From Clostridiales bacterium (lineage in GTDB: Bacteria > Bacillota > Clostridia > Christensenellales > Aristaeellaceae), in assembly GCA_019419995.1 (NCBI GenBank), contig JAHZHZ010000017.1, positions 1-51,174 of the forward strand: a stretch of 51,174 bases of DNA. Reading direction: 5' to 3'. This document shows positions 32,039 to 40,982 of the stretch, in pieces (position 1 is the first letter of the stretch; each line of letters opens with the position of its first letter). The notes under the pieces were generated by a model, which searched no databases, had not been told where the DNA came from, and saw only the letters and a list, made by a program, of their open reading frames with translations. The position numbers were made by a program, and so were the translations under genes.

Positions 32039-32824
32039 CTAGGCCGGGGTAGCTGCCGCCTTCATCGCGATTTTTTCTGCCACACAGGAAATAAATTCTC
32101 CATTCGTTGGCTTGTCCATGGCGTCAAACACCTTGTATCCATACATGCGATTCACCGCATCCAATCTTCCGCGGCTCCACGCCACCTCGATGGCATGGCG
32201 CATAGCCCGTTCCACCTTGCTGGGTGAAGTGTCAAAGCGCACGGCGATGCCCGGATAGAGTTCCTTGGTGATCCGATTGATCACTTCCCGATTTTCCAAT
32301 ACCATCAGCACCGCTTCCCGAAGATATTGATATCCCTTAATGTGTGCCGGGATTCCCAACGTGAGGAATAAATTGGTGATGCTCTCGTCCGCAGTTTCCT
32401 CGCGCATTCCACCCGCTTCGGAAGCACTATCCGTGGCCAACGCTGTTCGCTCGCCCGCCACTTCACAAATGCGACTGTACAGCAGGTGCATGTCGAACGG
32501 TTTAACCATGTAATAACTGGCTCCCAGCTGAATGGCACGCATGATGAAATCATCCCTGGCCAATCCTGTCAGCACGATTACCTTTGGACGCAAATTTTCT
32601 TCCATCTGGCTGAGCTCTTCCAGGGCCATGAAACCATCCCGCCGTGGCATGATGATATCCATAACCAGTATATCCGGCTGAAGCTCGCGCACGGCGGGAG
32701 CGATTTCCGTTCCGTCGCTCACGGTACCCGCCACTTCAATGTCCTCTTTTCTAGAGAAAAAGTCTTTCAGAAGCCTCAGTATGCTCTGGTTGTCGTCCGC
32801 TAACAGAATGCGTATCTTATCCAA
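32039..32824 (-). CDS. spo0A: Sporulation master response regulator
   Basis: A 261-aa two-domain regulator. The receiver has ADDNQS, phospho-acceptor D56 in LVMDIIMP, and K108 in VKPFD. The C-terminal DNA-binding domain carries the nearly invariant Spo0A blocks GIPAHIKGYQYLREAV, PSKVERAMRHAIEVAWSRG and GKPTN-like DKPTNGEF. It starts with a TTG at 32824 after AAAGGA; the nearby ATG is out of frame. No TGTCGAA-type Spo0A box is evident in the 100 nt upstream. Its presence implies an endospore former or a recent descendant of one. Confidence 0.96.
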   Translation of the reverse strand: MDKIRILLADDNQSILRLLKDFFSRKEDIEVAGTVSDGTEIAPAVRELQPDILVMDIIMPRRDGFMALEELSQMEENLRPKVIVLTGLARDDFIMRAIQLGASYYMVKPFDMHLLYSRICEVAGERTALATDSASEAGGMREETADESITNLFLTLGIPAHIKGYQYLREAVLMVLENREVINRITKELYPGIAVRFDTSPSKVERAMRHAIEVAWSRGRLDAVNRMYGYKVFDAMDKPTNGEFISCVAEKIAMKAAATPA

Positions 32825-32901
32825 GTTCGTTCATTCCTTTCACCGCATGTTGATACGCACCATATATATGCACTTCCGCCAGGATTTATCACTTTTCCGG
32901 C

Positions 32902-32936
32902 AAAAAAAACGAAGCGCCGGATCGTTCGGCGCTTCG
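32902..32936 (-). terminator. pgi terminator
   Basis: 10-bp stem CGAAGCGCCG / CGGCGCTTCG (32910-32919 / 32927-32936) followed on the minus strand by eight T. Confidence 0.94.
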
Positions 32937-32955
32937 CAGCAGGGATCTTGTAGAA

Positions 32956-34362
32956 TTACAGAATGTACTCTGCCTTGCGTTCGGGACGATTCTTCATCTC
33001 CTCCCGCTTCGCGGTGTGTACTTCGGACTCATAGCCCATTACGGCATATGCAGCAACCTTGGATTCCTCCACGCCAGGCTGATTGAAGGTATCGATGTTC
33101 AACAATGCTCCCGTATAAGCCGTCACCAGCTCAAAGAAGTACAGCAACTGTCCCACCGTACCCGCATTTACCTGCGGCAGCGTAATGGTCTGGCACATGC
33201 GCTGCGCCTTGAACAGCGCATATTCCGTTCCCTGGCGCTCCGCCTCAATGAGCTGATTGTGGCTCTTTCCGCCCAGGAAGGCAATGGTGGGAATATCCCC
33301 GCAGCCGTGGGGGATGGGCGTCTGAGCACGGAACTGCTCCACCTTCAGGAAGGTAATAACCTTGTCGTAGGGGCCCTCGGTGTAGAGCTGAAGCTGGGAA
33401 TGCTGATCGGTAACGCCCAATGTCTTAATCGGCGTCTGACCCACGTTGCAGGGGATTCCATCCAGATGCACATTCTTGCCCAGCGATTCGGCCCAGAGCT
33501 GTGCATACCAGTCTGCCATCAACTTCAGGCTGTCTGCGTAAGGCATCATCACGGACATGTTTGCACCCTTCTGCATGGCCAGATACATCAATCCAGCATC
33601 CAGCAGCGCGGGATTGGCAAAGGGATCGCTTCCCTTGCAGCGCTCGTCCATCTCTCTCGCGCCTGCCACCATGGCCCGGATATCAATACCCGTCACCGCA
33701 GCAGCGATCAGGCCCACCGGGCACAGCTCAGAAAAGCGTCCGCCCACGCCGTCGGGAATATAGAAGGTTTCAAAACCTTCACGCTGAGCAATCTTAATCA
33801 AAAAGCCTTTCTTTTCAGAAGTGGTGATCACGATATGCCTGCGCCATTCCTCTCCTAGCGCGGCCTTGAGTGCCTCGGTGACGATCAGATACTGGCTCAT
33901 GGTTTCTGCCGTACCGCCGGACTTGGTGATTACGTTGAAGCAAGTCTTCTTCAGATCAATCACGTCCATCAGAGCGGCCATGCGCTCAGGATCAATGTTA
34001 TCTTCAATGTAGAGCCGGGGACCACCGCGCTTTTCGGCGGGAAGCTCATTGTAATGCAGATGATTGAGGGCCTGCTGCACTGCTGCCGGGCCCAGCGCAC
34101 TTCCGCCGATTCCCAGCACAACAAAGGCGTCAAACTCCTTGCGAATTCGGCTGGCCGCAGCCTCAATGCGATCCAGCACCGCATCCTGATTGTAGGGCAG
34201 ATCCATCCAGCCCTGCATTCCCTTGCCCCGTCCAGCTTCCACTGCTGCGTGGGCCTCCTTCAGGGTGGGAATCAAGCGATCCAGTTCCTCACGGGCAATA
34301 CCGCGAGGGCCAACGTATTCCGCCATCATGGCGTTGACATCCAGACGAATCTGATTGCTCAT
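32956..34362 (-). CDS. pgi: Glucose-6-phosphate isomerase
   Basis: A 468-aa glycolytic enzyme interconverting glucose-6-phosphate and fructose-6-phosphate. Sugar-phosphate-binding motifs are VVLGIGGSALGP, ITKSGGTAETMSQ and PDGVGGRFSEL; the C-terminal NIDTFNQPGVEESK is the second family signature. Length is near the shorter Gram-positive type (about 450). The ATG follows AAAGGAG. Monocistronic between a clear promoter and terminator. Confidence 0.96.
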   Translation of the reverse strand: MSNQIRLDVNAMMAEYVGPRGIAREELDRLIPTLKEAHAAVEAGRGKGMQGWMDLPYNQDAVLDRIEAAASRIRKEFDAFVVLGIGGSALGPAAVQQALNHLHYNELPAEKRGGPRLYIEDNIDPERMAALMDVIDLKKTCFNVITKSGGTAETMSQYLIVTEALKAALGEEWRRHIVITTSEKKGFLIKIAQREGFETFYIPDGVGGRFSELCPVGLIAAAVTGIDIRAMVAGAREMDERCKGSDPFANPALLDAGLMYLAMQKGANMSVMMPYADSLKLMADWYAQLWAESLGKNVHLDGIPCNVGQTPIKTLGVTDQHSQLQLYTEGPYDKVITFLKVEQFRAQTPIPHGCGDIPTIAFLGGKSHNQLIEAERQGTEYALFKAQRMCQTITLPQVNAGTVGQLLYFFELVTAYTGALLNIDTFNQPGVEESKVAAYAVMGYESEVHTAKREEMKNRPERKAEYIL

Positions 34363-34393
34363 AATTATACTCCTTTATATCAAATTCATTTTT

Positions 34394-34422
34394 ATTATAG
34401 ACTTTATTTCTTTATTTTGCAA
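34394..34422 (-). promoter_or_regulatory. pgi promoter
   Basis: Minus-strand TTGCAA (34417-34422), 17-nt spacer, TATAAT (34394-34399). Confidence 0.86.
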
Positions 34423-34504
34423 GCCGTCACTGGTACAAATTGCATTTGATTTTGGTGTGAGAACCATGCAATAATACACACACAGTCTGTATGGAGGGAC
34501 TCAC

Positions 34505-35428
34505 ATGAAACACAAGCGCAAATTTTGGATTTTTCTGCCAGTGCTGGCACTAATCCTTACGCTGGCGCTGCGCATTCTTCCATCCTTTAACTCCTTTTGG
34601 GCCGGTTTTATCGCCCTCCCAGTGCTTGGATGGATCCGCGCATCAACCTCTCATCTTCCCTTTGTGCTTTTGGAATGGGGGTGCCTCCTGCTTTTAGCGT
34701 TTTTTGCCTTACTGTGGCTCTTTTACTTCATTCGTCACGGCTTTCGACGGGCCAGCGCTGTGCTAGTGAAATGTTTGTTGATTCTCTTTTCCGCCCTGCT
34801 GCTGTCCTTTGGAGGGTTGTGGTTGCCTCTATATCCGCAGGGCACGTCCACTGTTTACGCCGCCACAAACCATCAACTGATCGCCTCCTGTGAACAGCTC
34901 ATTGGGGAACTCAACGCCTCCGAACTGGATTTCTCCATTCCGATCAAAGATTTACCTGCCAAGACGGTGCGTTTTCCCGCTTGGATGAGAACCTTTAATA
35001 TTTCAGGCTTCTTTTCTTTTCCTACTGGCGAAGCGCTAATTTCGCCGGAGCTGGACGACCGCGCCGCCCCCTTCGTGGCTGTACACGAACATATGCATGC
35101 TCTCGGCCTCGCCTCGGAGGGTGAAGCCAATATAGCGGCCTGGGAGGAATGCCTGCGCCGGGGCGGTTCATACGCTACTTCTGCACGGCTCTGGGCCTTG
35201 AAGTATTCCATGGATGCACTCTATCGACTTGATCCTCAGGCCTACACCCGTTGCCGCAGGCTGATGAGTGAAGAAACCTTCTCCGCCTTTCGCGCCGTAG
35301 GCGGCGGCCGCCCGTCCCAGGTGAATAACGATGGCATCCAGGCCGTGTTTGCAGCACTGGGCGTAGCGGAAGCCGCCTCGGATTATGAAATTCTGGCTGT
35401 CTATCTTGCCTCGCAGATGCCTCAATGA
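34505..35428 (+). CDS. DUF3810-type membrane protein with HExxH motif
   Basis: A 307-aa protein with three N-terminal membrane segments (IFLPVLALILTLALRILP, LLEWGCLLLLAFFALLWLFYF, CLLILFSALLLSFGGLWLP) and a large soluble domain. The domain has AVHEHMHALGLASEGEANIAAW, where H-E-H-M-H is an HExxH zinc-protease motif and the later EGEAN supplies a likely third ligand, as in DUF3810. Function is untested; a membrane zinc protease is a fair guess. The ATG follows GGAGGG. The promoter between it and pgi is not clear-cut (TTGATT near 34446). Confidence 0.8.
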   Translation: MKHKRKFWIFLPVLALILTLALRILPSFNSFWAGFIALPVLGWIRASTSHLPFVLLEWGCLLLLAFFALLWLFYFIRHGFRRASAVLVKCLLILFSALLLSFGGLWLPLYPQGTSTVYAATNHQLIASCEQLIGELNASELDFSIPIKDLPAKTVRFPAWMRTFNISGFFSFPTGEALISPELDDRAAPFVAVHEHMHALGLASEGEANIAAWEECLRRGGSYATSARLWALKYSMDALYRLDPQAYTRCRRLMSEETFSAFRAVGGGRPSQVNNDGIQAVFAALGVAEAASDYEILAVYLASQMPQ

Positions 35429-35464
35429 TATAATGCTGTCAGTATGCAAAGGGGTGGACTCAGC

Positions 35465-36433
35465 ATGAAGGAGTTCATAATTTCTCCAGCAGATGACGGT
35501 AAAAAGCTGGAAAAATGGTTGATTCGGGAAATGCCCGACGTCCCTGTGGGGCAAAGGCGCAAGTATTTCCGGCTCAAGCGCTACAAAATCAACGGACGTC
35601 CCGCCAAGGAGGATGCACGACTGGCTCAGGGCGACCATCTGGAAATTTATTTAAACGACGAAGAATTTGAACATCCGCATCGGGAGGATCCTTTCCTGAG
35701 CAAGATCCACCCCCGGTTGAACATCGTCTATGAGGATGAGCAGCTACTCCTGGTGGATAAGAGACCGGGGCTGGCTGCACACCCGGATGCTCGCGAGAAA
35801 GTGGACACGCTGATCACGCAGATTCAAGCCTATCTTTATCAGAAGGGGCAGTTTGACCCTTCCATTCCCGGAAGTTTCGCCCCCGTGCTATGCAACCGCT
35901 TGGACCGCTTCACGGGGGGCCTCACCATTGCCGCCAAGACGCGGGAAGCCATGCAGGTATTGAATCGGAAGATCCGGGATCGTGAAATCGAGAAATTCTA
36001 TTACTGCATCGCCCTTGGCCACTTTTTCAAGCCAACGTTTACCCTGGATAACTACATCCTCAAATCTCCCGGCGCCAAAAAGGTGCGCGTTTGCACGCGG
36101 CCCCTTGAAGGCGCCCAGCGTGCACAGACCCGTTGCCGGGTACTGTGCCAGAGGGATGGGTTAGCCCTGCTGGAATGCGAGTTACTCACCGGGCGCACCC
36201 ATCAAATTCGAGCCCAACTGGCAAATGACGGACATCCCCTCCTGGGCGACAGCCAATACGGTGATCCCCGGCGAAATGAAAAATATGGCCGTAGTTTCCA
36301 GGCTCTCTACGCCTATAAATTGCACTTCGCCTTTCGAGGAGAAGCAGGCCCCCTGTCTGCTTTGGCGAACCGGGAATTTCACGTCCGCGAAGTACGCTTT
36401 ATTCACGAATATTTTCCGGAGTTCAATCCATGA
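35465..36433 (+). CDS. RluA family RNA pseudouridine synthase
   Basis: A 322-aa enzyme that isomerises uridine in rRNA or tRNA. An N-terminal S4-like domain (DDGKKLEKWL, YFRLKRYKINGRPAKEDARL) precedes the catalytic domain. The active-site aspartate is in CNRLDRFTGG (usually HRLDR), and the family end motif is TGRTHQIRAQLANDGHPLLGD. The ATG at 35465 follows GGGGTGG by 7 nt. The stop overlaps the ATG of the next gene. The target position cannot be read from the sequence. Confidence 0.92.
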   Translation: MKEFIISPADDGKKLEKWLIREMPDVPVGQRRKYFRLKRYKINGRPAKEDARLAQGDHLEIYLNDEEFEHPHREDPFLSKIHPRLNIVYEDEQLLLVDKRPGLAAHPDAREKVDTLITQIQAYLYQKGQFDPSIPGSFAPVLCNRLDRFTGGLTIAAKTREAMQVLNRKIRDREIEKFYYCIALGHFFKPTFTLDNYILKSPGAKKVRVCTRPLEGAQRAQTRCRVLCQRDGLALLECELLTGRTHQIRAQLANDGHPLLGDSQYGDPRRNEKYGRSFQALYAYKLHFAFRGEAGPLSALANREFHVREVRFIHEYFPEFNP

Positions 36434-37023
36434 GTCTGCTGCTGATCTGTAATATATACCCCCAACTTTCCGCCCCGGAATTTGGAGGAGATTTTTCCTC
36501 ACACATCGCCCGCAAGGCGCATCCAAAGATCCTGGCTGCCAGCCGCACCGCCTGGTCGCTCCTGGCTTACGGCCTGAAAACTTGGGGAATTGAATCTCTG
36601 CCCGACGTGACCTTCGGTCCTCAGGGCAAGCCCAGCTTTCCCGCCGGCTATCCCCAGTTCAGCCTGGCCCACAGCGGAAGTTTGGCTGCGGTGCTCATTT
36701 CTGTTCATCCATGCGGTGTAGATGTGGAGCAAGTGCGTTCAGACGTAACGGCGCGCTTGTACGAGCGCTGCCTGTGTCCACAGGAGCGCGCACAGAAACT
36801 GGATTTTTTCGAATGCTGGACCAAAAAAGAGTGCATCGGAAAAAGGGATGGTCGGGGAATCGGTGCGCATCCCGCCTGCCTCAATACGCTGGATGGCTCA
36901 TGGGAAAGGCGCTTCTTTTGCGTTCGTGTGAAATCTTTGGGAGAAGAATACGTGCTCAGCGCTCTCTGTGAGGACGCGGATCAACTGAAATATGTAAAAA
37001 TCCTGCCTGAAGCGCTGCTATAA
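36430..37023 (+). CDS. 4'-phosphopantetheinyl transferase (Sfp type)
   Basis: A 197-aa enzyme that transfers phosphopantetheine from CoA to carrier proteins. Motifs are FSLAHSGSLAAVLIS, GVDVEQ (metal ligands D and E) and FFECWTKKECIGK (the W-x-x-KE block). It starts within the end of the RluA-type gene (ATGA overlap). No polyketide or non-ribosomal peptide genes are near, so it may serve acyl carrier protein or a distant pathway. The terminator stem begins inside its last codons. Confidence 0.88.
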   Translation: MSLLLICNIYPQLSAPEFGGDFSSHIARKAHPKILAASRTAWSLLAYGLKTWGIESLPDVTFGPQGKPSFPAGYPQFSLAHSGSLAAVLISVHPCGVDVEQVRSDVTARLYERCLCPQERAQKLDFFECWTKKECIGKRDGRGIGAHPACLNTLDGSWERRFFCVRVKSLGEEYVLSALCEDADQLKYVKILPEALL

Positions 37024-37050
37024 TGCGCTTCGGGCAGGATTTAAATATTT
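37000..37050. terminator. Terminator overlapping the phosphopantetheinyl transferase stop codon
   Basis: Stem of about 16 bp (37000-37015 / 37025-37040, ATCCTGCCTGAAGCGC with one G-T pair) whose loop contains the TAA stop; T-rich afterwards (ATTTAAATATTTTT). It can also end murF transcription from the other side. Confidence 0.88.
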
Positions 37051-37054
37051 TTCA

Positions 37055-38422
37055 TCAGATTTGCAGGTTTTCCAGCATTTCCACCACTTTTTCAAAGGCC
37101 ATGCTGTGAGAAGCCTTTACCAGAACACAGTCACCCGGCTGAATCAAATTCTTCAATGCGCTTCTGAGCTGCTCTTTATCCTCAAAGTAGCAGGCTCTAC
37201 CACCAGCCTCCCGGGCCCCCCGGCAGATGTCCCTGGCCAGATTCCCGCAGCCAATGACTAGATTGACGCCCTTGCTTACCGCGTATGTCCCCGTCTGCGC
37301 ATGCAGGCGCGCACTGTCCTCTCCCAGTTCCAGCATATCGCCCAGGATGCACACCTTGCGCCCCGGCAATGTACACAGGGAATCCAGTGCCGATGCCGTG
37401 GAATTGGGATTGGCATTGTAGCAATCACTGAGAATGGTAAAGCTCCCCTGATTGAGCAGTTTCGCCCGGTTACCCACCGTCTGATAGGAGGCAATGCCTG
37501 CTGCGATCTCTCCGTCGCTCAGCCCCAGTGCCCAGCCCACCGCCGCGCCCATGAGCGCAGCGTAAACCATGTGCGCACCAAAGGCCGGGATTTCCACGGG
37601 CACGCGGCTGCCGTGATGACAAAGTACCATTCGCATGCCATCGTTTCCTAAATTCTCCACGTTTTCCGCGGTGAAATCATTCCCGGATTGAAGTCCAAAG
37701 CGTAGGCTGGGAACTGGAGGGCAATAGTTCTTCAGGGTTTCATCATCCCCATTGAGAATTGCCAGTCCCTCGCCTTCCATAAAATCAAAAACTTCCGTCT
37801 TGGCCTGAAGGACACCCTCATGATTGTGCAAAAATTCCAGGTGCGCATCCCCAATATTGGTGACCACTGCGATTGTGGGCCGAACCATGCGCGCCAGACG
37901 GCTCATTTCGCCAAAGTCACTGATCCCCATTTCCAAAACCGCCGCGCCCGCATCCTCAGGCATTTCCAGTATCATCAATGGCAGGCTGACTTCATTATTA
38001 AAATTCATGCGGTTTTTATGGGTCTTCATGTGTTGGCTGAGCACCGCCCAGATCATTTCCTTTGCGGTGGTCTTGCCCACACTTCCGGTTATGCCCACCA
38101 CAGGAATATCGAAGCCCCTGCGATACCACGCCGCCAGATCCGCCACGCCTCTGAGCGTGCTTTCCACCTGAACGCAGGGCATCTCGTCTTCACTGAGCGG
38201 CGCCCTCTGAGAAAGGCAGCAAGCTGCTCCGCGCCCCAGACATGCAGCCATAAAGTCGTGTCCGTCCACCCGGTTTCCATGATAAGCCACAAAAAGAGCT
38301 CCCGGGCCAATTGCCCGGCTGTCGCTGGCCGCGGAAGTGACCGTCCGCTTCAAATCCTCTTCACGGCCCCAATATTTTCCTCCGGTGGCATTCACCACAT
38401 CCGCCACGGTAAAAGGTCTCAT
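37055..38422 (-). CDS. murF: UDP-N-acetylmuramoyl-tripeptide--D-alanyl-D-alanine ligase
   Basis: A 455-aa Mur ligase that adds D-Ala-D-Ala to the muropeptide precursor in the cytoplasm. The ATP loop is GITGSVGKTTAKEM, followed by NRMNFNNEVSLPLMIL, EMGISDFGEM and SDCYNANPNSTASALD. The ATG at 38422 has GGGAGG 8 nt upstream and overlaps the ddl stop (ATGA). Gene order ddl-murF is common and puts the maker of D-Ala-D-Ala next to its user. Confidence 0.96.
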   Translation of the reverse strand: MRPFTVADVVNATGGKYWGREEDLKRTVTSAASDSRAIGPGALFVAYHGNRVDGHDFMAACLGRGAACCLSQRAPLSEDEMPCVQVESTLRGVADLAAWYRRGFDIPVVGITGSVGKTTAKEMIWAVLSQHMKTHKNRMNFNNEVSLPLMILEMPEDAGAAVLEMGISDFGEMSRLARMVRPTIAVVTNIGDAHLEFLHNHEGVLQAKTEVFDFMEGEGLAILNGDDETLKNYCPPVPSLRFGLQSGNDFTAENVENLGNDGMRMVLCHHGSRVPVEIPAFGAHMVYAALMGAAVGWALGLSDGEIAAGIASYQTVGNRAKLLNQGSFTILSDCYNANPNSTASALDSLCTLPGRKVCILGDMLELGEDSARLHAQTGTYAVSKGVNLVIGCGNLARDICRGAREAGGRACYFEDKEQLRSALKNLIQPGDCVLVKASHSMAFEKVVEMLENLQI

Positions 38423-39465
38423 GCACGAACCTCCCGCAGCGCCATATCTACGATTTTCTGGCACAATGTATTGTAGTCCACTCCTACTGCTGCGGCCTCC
38501 TGGGGCATCAGGCTGGTGGGCGTCATACCGGGAAGTGTATTGATCTCCAGGAAATAAATTTCTCCAGAAGCATCCACGATATAATCTGAGCGGGAATAGG
38601 CCTTAAGTCCCAGCGCACGATGCACCTTCAGAGCAGTCTCGCCCAGGCGCTTCTCCACCTCGGGATTGATGGGCGACGGACATATCTCCACCGTCGCACC
38701 CGCCTGATATTTATTCACATAATCGTAAAAGCCCTGTTTGGGAATGATTTCAATGGAGGGCAGGCTGCAATCGTCCAATACTCCCACATCAATTTCTCGT
38801 CCGGAAATATATTCTTCGAGAATCACCCTCTCCAGCTCGAGATTATCGCGCAGAGCAGCCTCCAATTCCTGCTGGGTGCGTGCAATGGATACTCCCACGC
38901 TGGAACCACTGTCCACAGGTTTAACCACCACGGGCAGCTTCTGTTCCGCCGCGATGGCTGGAATTTCCTCCTCCCGGAAGGACAGCGTGCGCCAGGCCGG
39001 CGTGCGCACACCCAGCGGTGCCACGATGCGCTTGGTCAAATCCTTGTCCATAGCCAGCGCGCTGCCCAGAAAACCGCTACCCGTGTAAGGCACACCCAGC
39101 AGATCCAGGGTTGCCTGTATGCGACCATCCTCACCGCATGCCCCGTGAAGCCCGAGAAAAACCACATCTGCACGCTGGCAAAGTTCCAGCACACCCGGGC
39201 CAATTTTGCTGGGGCTTATCCATTTGCGCCGGGAGCGCACCTCATTGAGGTCAGGGGCCTCCGCCGCAACGCTCGCCTCTTTCAGTTCCGGCAGGTGATC
39301 AAAAATTTCCTCCATGGGAACGTCTATCTCTTCCAACCCAAAATACATATCCACAAGCACAGCGCGATGACCTAGTGAACGCAGCGATTTACAGATCAGC
39401 GTCCCGCTGGTAATGGAGACATTGCGCTCCATACTCAGCCCACCGCACAAAACAACGATATTCAT
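38419..39465 (-). CDS. ddl: D-alanine--D-alanine ligase
   Basis: A 348-aa ATP-grasp ligase. The start MNIVVLCGGLSMERNVSI corresponds to the usual GGxSSEREVS. ATP-grasp blocks are PVVVKPVDSGSSVGVS, the omega-loop and YSRSDYIVDASGEIYFLEINTLPGMTPTSL. The residue before the nucleotide in this last region gives a D-Ala-type, not D-Lac-type, ligase as far as I can judge: the omega-loop tyrosine block FYDYVNKY is present, which favours D-Ala and vancomycin sensitivity. The ATG follows GGCGGA. First gene of the ddl-murF pair. Confidence 0.95.
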   Translation of the reverse strand: MNIVVLCGGLSMERNVSITSGTLICKSLRSLGHRAVLVDMYFGLEEIDVPMEEIFDHLPELKEASVAAEAPDLNEVRSRRKWISPSKIGPGVLELCQRADVVFLGLHGACGEDGRIQATLDLLGVPYTGSGFLGSALAMDKDLTKRIVAPLGVRTPAWRTLSFREEEIPAIAAEQKLPVVVKPVDSGSSVGVSIARTQQELEAALRDNLELERVILEEYISGREIDVGVLDDCSLPSIEIIPKQGFYDYVNKYQAGATVEICPSPINPEVEKRLGETALKVHRALGLKAYSRSDYIVDASGEIYFLEINTLPGMTPTSLMPQEAAAVGVDYNTLCQKIVDMALREVRA

Positions 39466-39657
39466 AATCAGCTTTCCGCCTTTCTTCTATGCCCATAGCC
39501 ACCATTAATGCCTCTGGCAGTTCTTCACCGGCAGCTCTACCTTGTATTGTAACACATTTTCCCTCCCCTTTCCTCTCTGTTTTCGTTAAGAGAAATTCAC
39601 GCTGAACGAAGGAATGAAACGCCGAGAAAAATCTTCTCAATTCTATTGCCAGCCATA

Positions 39658-39687
39658 TTTACAAACGTTGCCTGGCTGTGTTATACT
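39658..39687 (+). promoter_or_regulatory. Promoter of the GNAT gene
   Basis: TTTACA (39658-39663), 18-nt spacer, TATACT (39682-39687). The rest of the ddl-GNAT interval (39466-39657) holds the ddl leader; a minus-strand TACAAT near 39545 is a possible -10 without a good -35, and I see no gene there. Confidence 0.65.
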
Positions 39688-39724
39688 CGATGTACGCTTT
39701 TGATACGGAAGGATGTGCTGTAAC

Positions 39725-40851
39725 ATGGTGGAAATCAGGGAAGTGCGCTCTCGGAGGGATCTGCTGAAATTCGTCACTTACCCGAATCAATTGTATCGGG
39801 ATGTCCCTCAATACATGCCACCGCTGATTTCCGAAGATATGGCAGATTGGAATCCCAGCAAAAATCCGGCATTTGAATATTGTGAAGCTCGCTGCTGGCT
39901 GGCGCTGCGAGAAGGCAAAATCGTGGGTCGCATTGGTGCCATTCTCAGCCACCGGGCCAACGAAAAGTGGAACACCCACCGCATGCGCTTCACGCAAGTA
40001 GATTTTATCGACGACAGGGAAGTTTCCAGGGCTCTGTTTGACACGGTGGAAACCTGGGCGCGGGAAAAGGGCTGCAACGAAGTCCACGGCCCCCTGGGCT
40101 TTACCGATCTTGACCGGGAAGGTATGTTGGTGGAAGGCTTTAATGAAAAAAGCATGTTCATCACCTATTATAACCATCCCTACTACATAGATCATCTCAC
40201 AGAGTTGGGATATGTCAAGGATGTGGACTGGGTAGAATTCTTGCTCAATATTCCCGGCCCAGGAGAACCCACTGTGCAAAGGGTAGAGCGCATTGCCCAG
40301 CGGGTAGCCGCCTCCCTGAATCTGCACGTGGCGCAGGTCAAGCACCGCAGGGAATACAAGCCCTATGTGCGCAAGGTATTTGATCTGTTAAACATTGCCT
40401 ATGCTCACCTCTACGGCACGGTTGATTTAAGCCCCGCACAGGTAAAAAATACGCTGACAAGTTTATTCCCTTGATCAATCCGGATCTGGCTTGTTTTGTC
40501 ATGGACGAGCACGAAAATCTGGTGGCCTTTGGCGTATCCGCTCCCTCCATGGCCAGCGCTATCAAAAAGCATAACGGCCACATGTTTCCTCTCGGCTTTA
40601 TCGATCTGCTCAGGGCTTTGCGGATCAATGATACCCTGGACCTGTACCTGATAGCCGTACATCCGGACTATCGCAACAAGGGTGTCAACGCCATGCTCAT
40701 CAGCCACATTCTCAAGGGTTGTCATCGTATCGGCCTGGTACAGGCAGAAACGGGCCCACAGCTGGAAACCAATGATAAAATCCAGAACCAGTGGCGCCAC
40801 TTCAATTTCCGCATGCACAAGCGCAGAAGGTGCTTTATTAAAAAAATATAG
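39725..40851 (+). pseudogene. GNAT-type N-acetyltransferase family gene, split by a one-base frameshift
   Basis: The first part (39725-40474) encodes 249 residues with VEIREVRSRRDLLKFV, CWLALREGKIVGRIGAI and HGPLGFTDLDREGMLVEGF; it ends in an out-of-family tail NTLTSLFP and TGA. The second part, in the -1 frame up to 40851, continues the same protein: KKYADKFIPLINPDLACFV, then the acetyltransferase core YLIAVHPDYRNKGVNAMLI and ending HKRRRCFIKKI. Frames meet at an A run (40444-40449). Adding one A, or slipping back one base at A-AAA-AAT, restores an about 375-residue protein. Both halves look well preserved, so this is either a very recent mutation, a sequencing error or genuine frameshifting. 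The start is the ATG after GGAAGGA. Confidence 0.85.
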
Positions 40852-40864
40852 CTTGCTGCCGGCC

Positions 40865-40903
40865 AGCGCGCCTTCTCTTTCCGGGAAGGCGCGTCGCTTT
40901 TCG
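40865..40903 (+). terminator. Terminator after the GNAT gene
   Basis: 9-bp stem CGCGCCTTC / GAAGGCGCG (40867-40875 / 40885-40893), then GTCGCTTTTCG. Confidence 0.85.
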
Positions 40904-40932
40904 TTGACGAAGCCCATGTCGAATGCTATAAT
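40904..40932 (+). promoter_or_regulatory. trpS promoter
   Basis: TTGACG (40904-40909), 17-nt spacer, TATAAT (40927-40932) with TGC before it. It begins one base after the preceding terminator. Confidence 0.9.
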
Positions 40933-40982
40933 GATGGCATTAAAAGGGTATGCTTTATGCTTATGGGGAGGATATACAAATT

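Noticed and set aside
32825..32901. Spo0A boxes or a sigma-H promoter upstream of spo0A
   Set aside because: I looked for TGTCGAA-type boxes and a sigma-H pattern and found no convincing match, so no promoter is annotated.
39389..39640. 83-codon minus-strand frame overlapping the ddl start
   Set aside because: No motif or ribosome binding site; it covers the ddl leader and is out of frame with ddl.
40471..40851. A separate 126-residue gene after the GNAT fragment
   Set aside because: Its residues continue the N-terminal fragment's family sequence exactly after a one-base shift and it lacks its own ribosome binding site.
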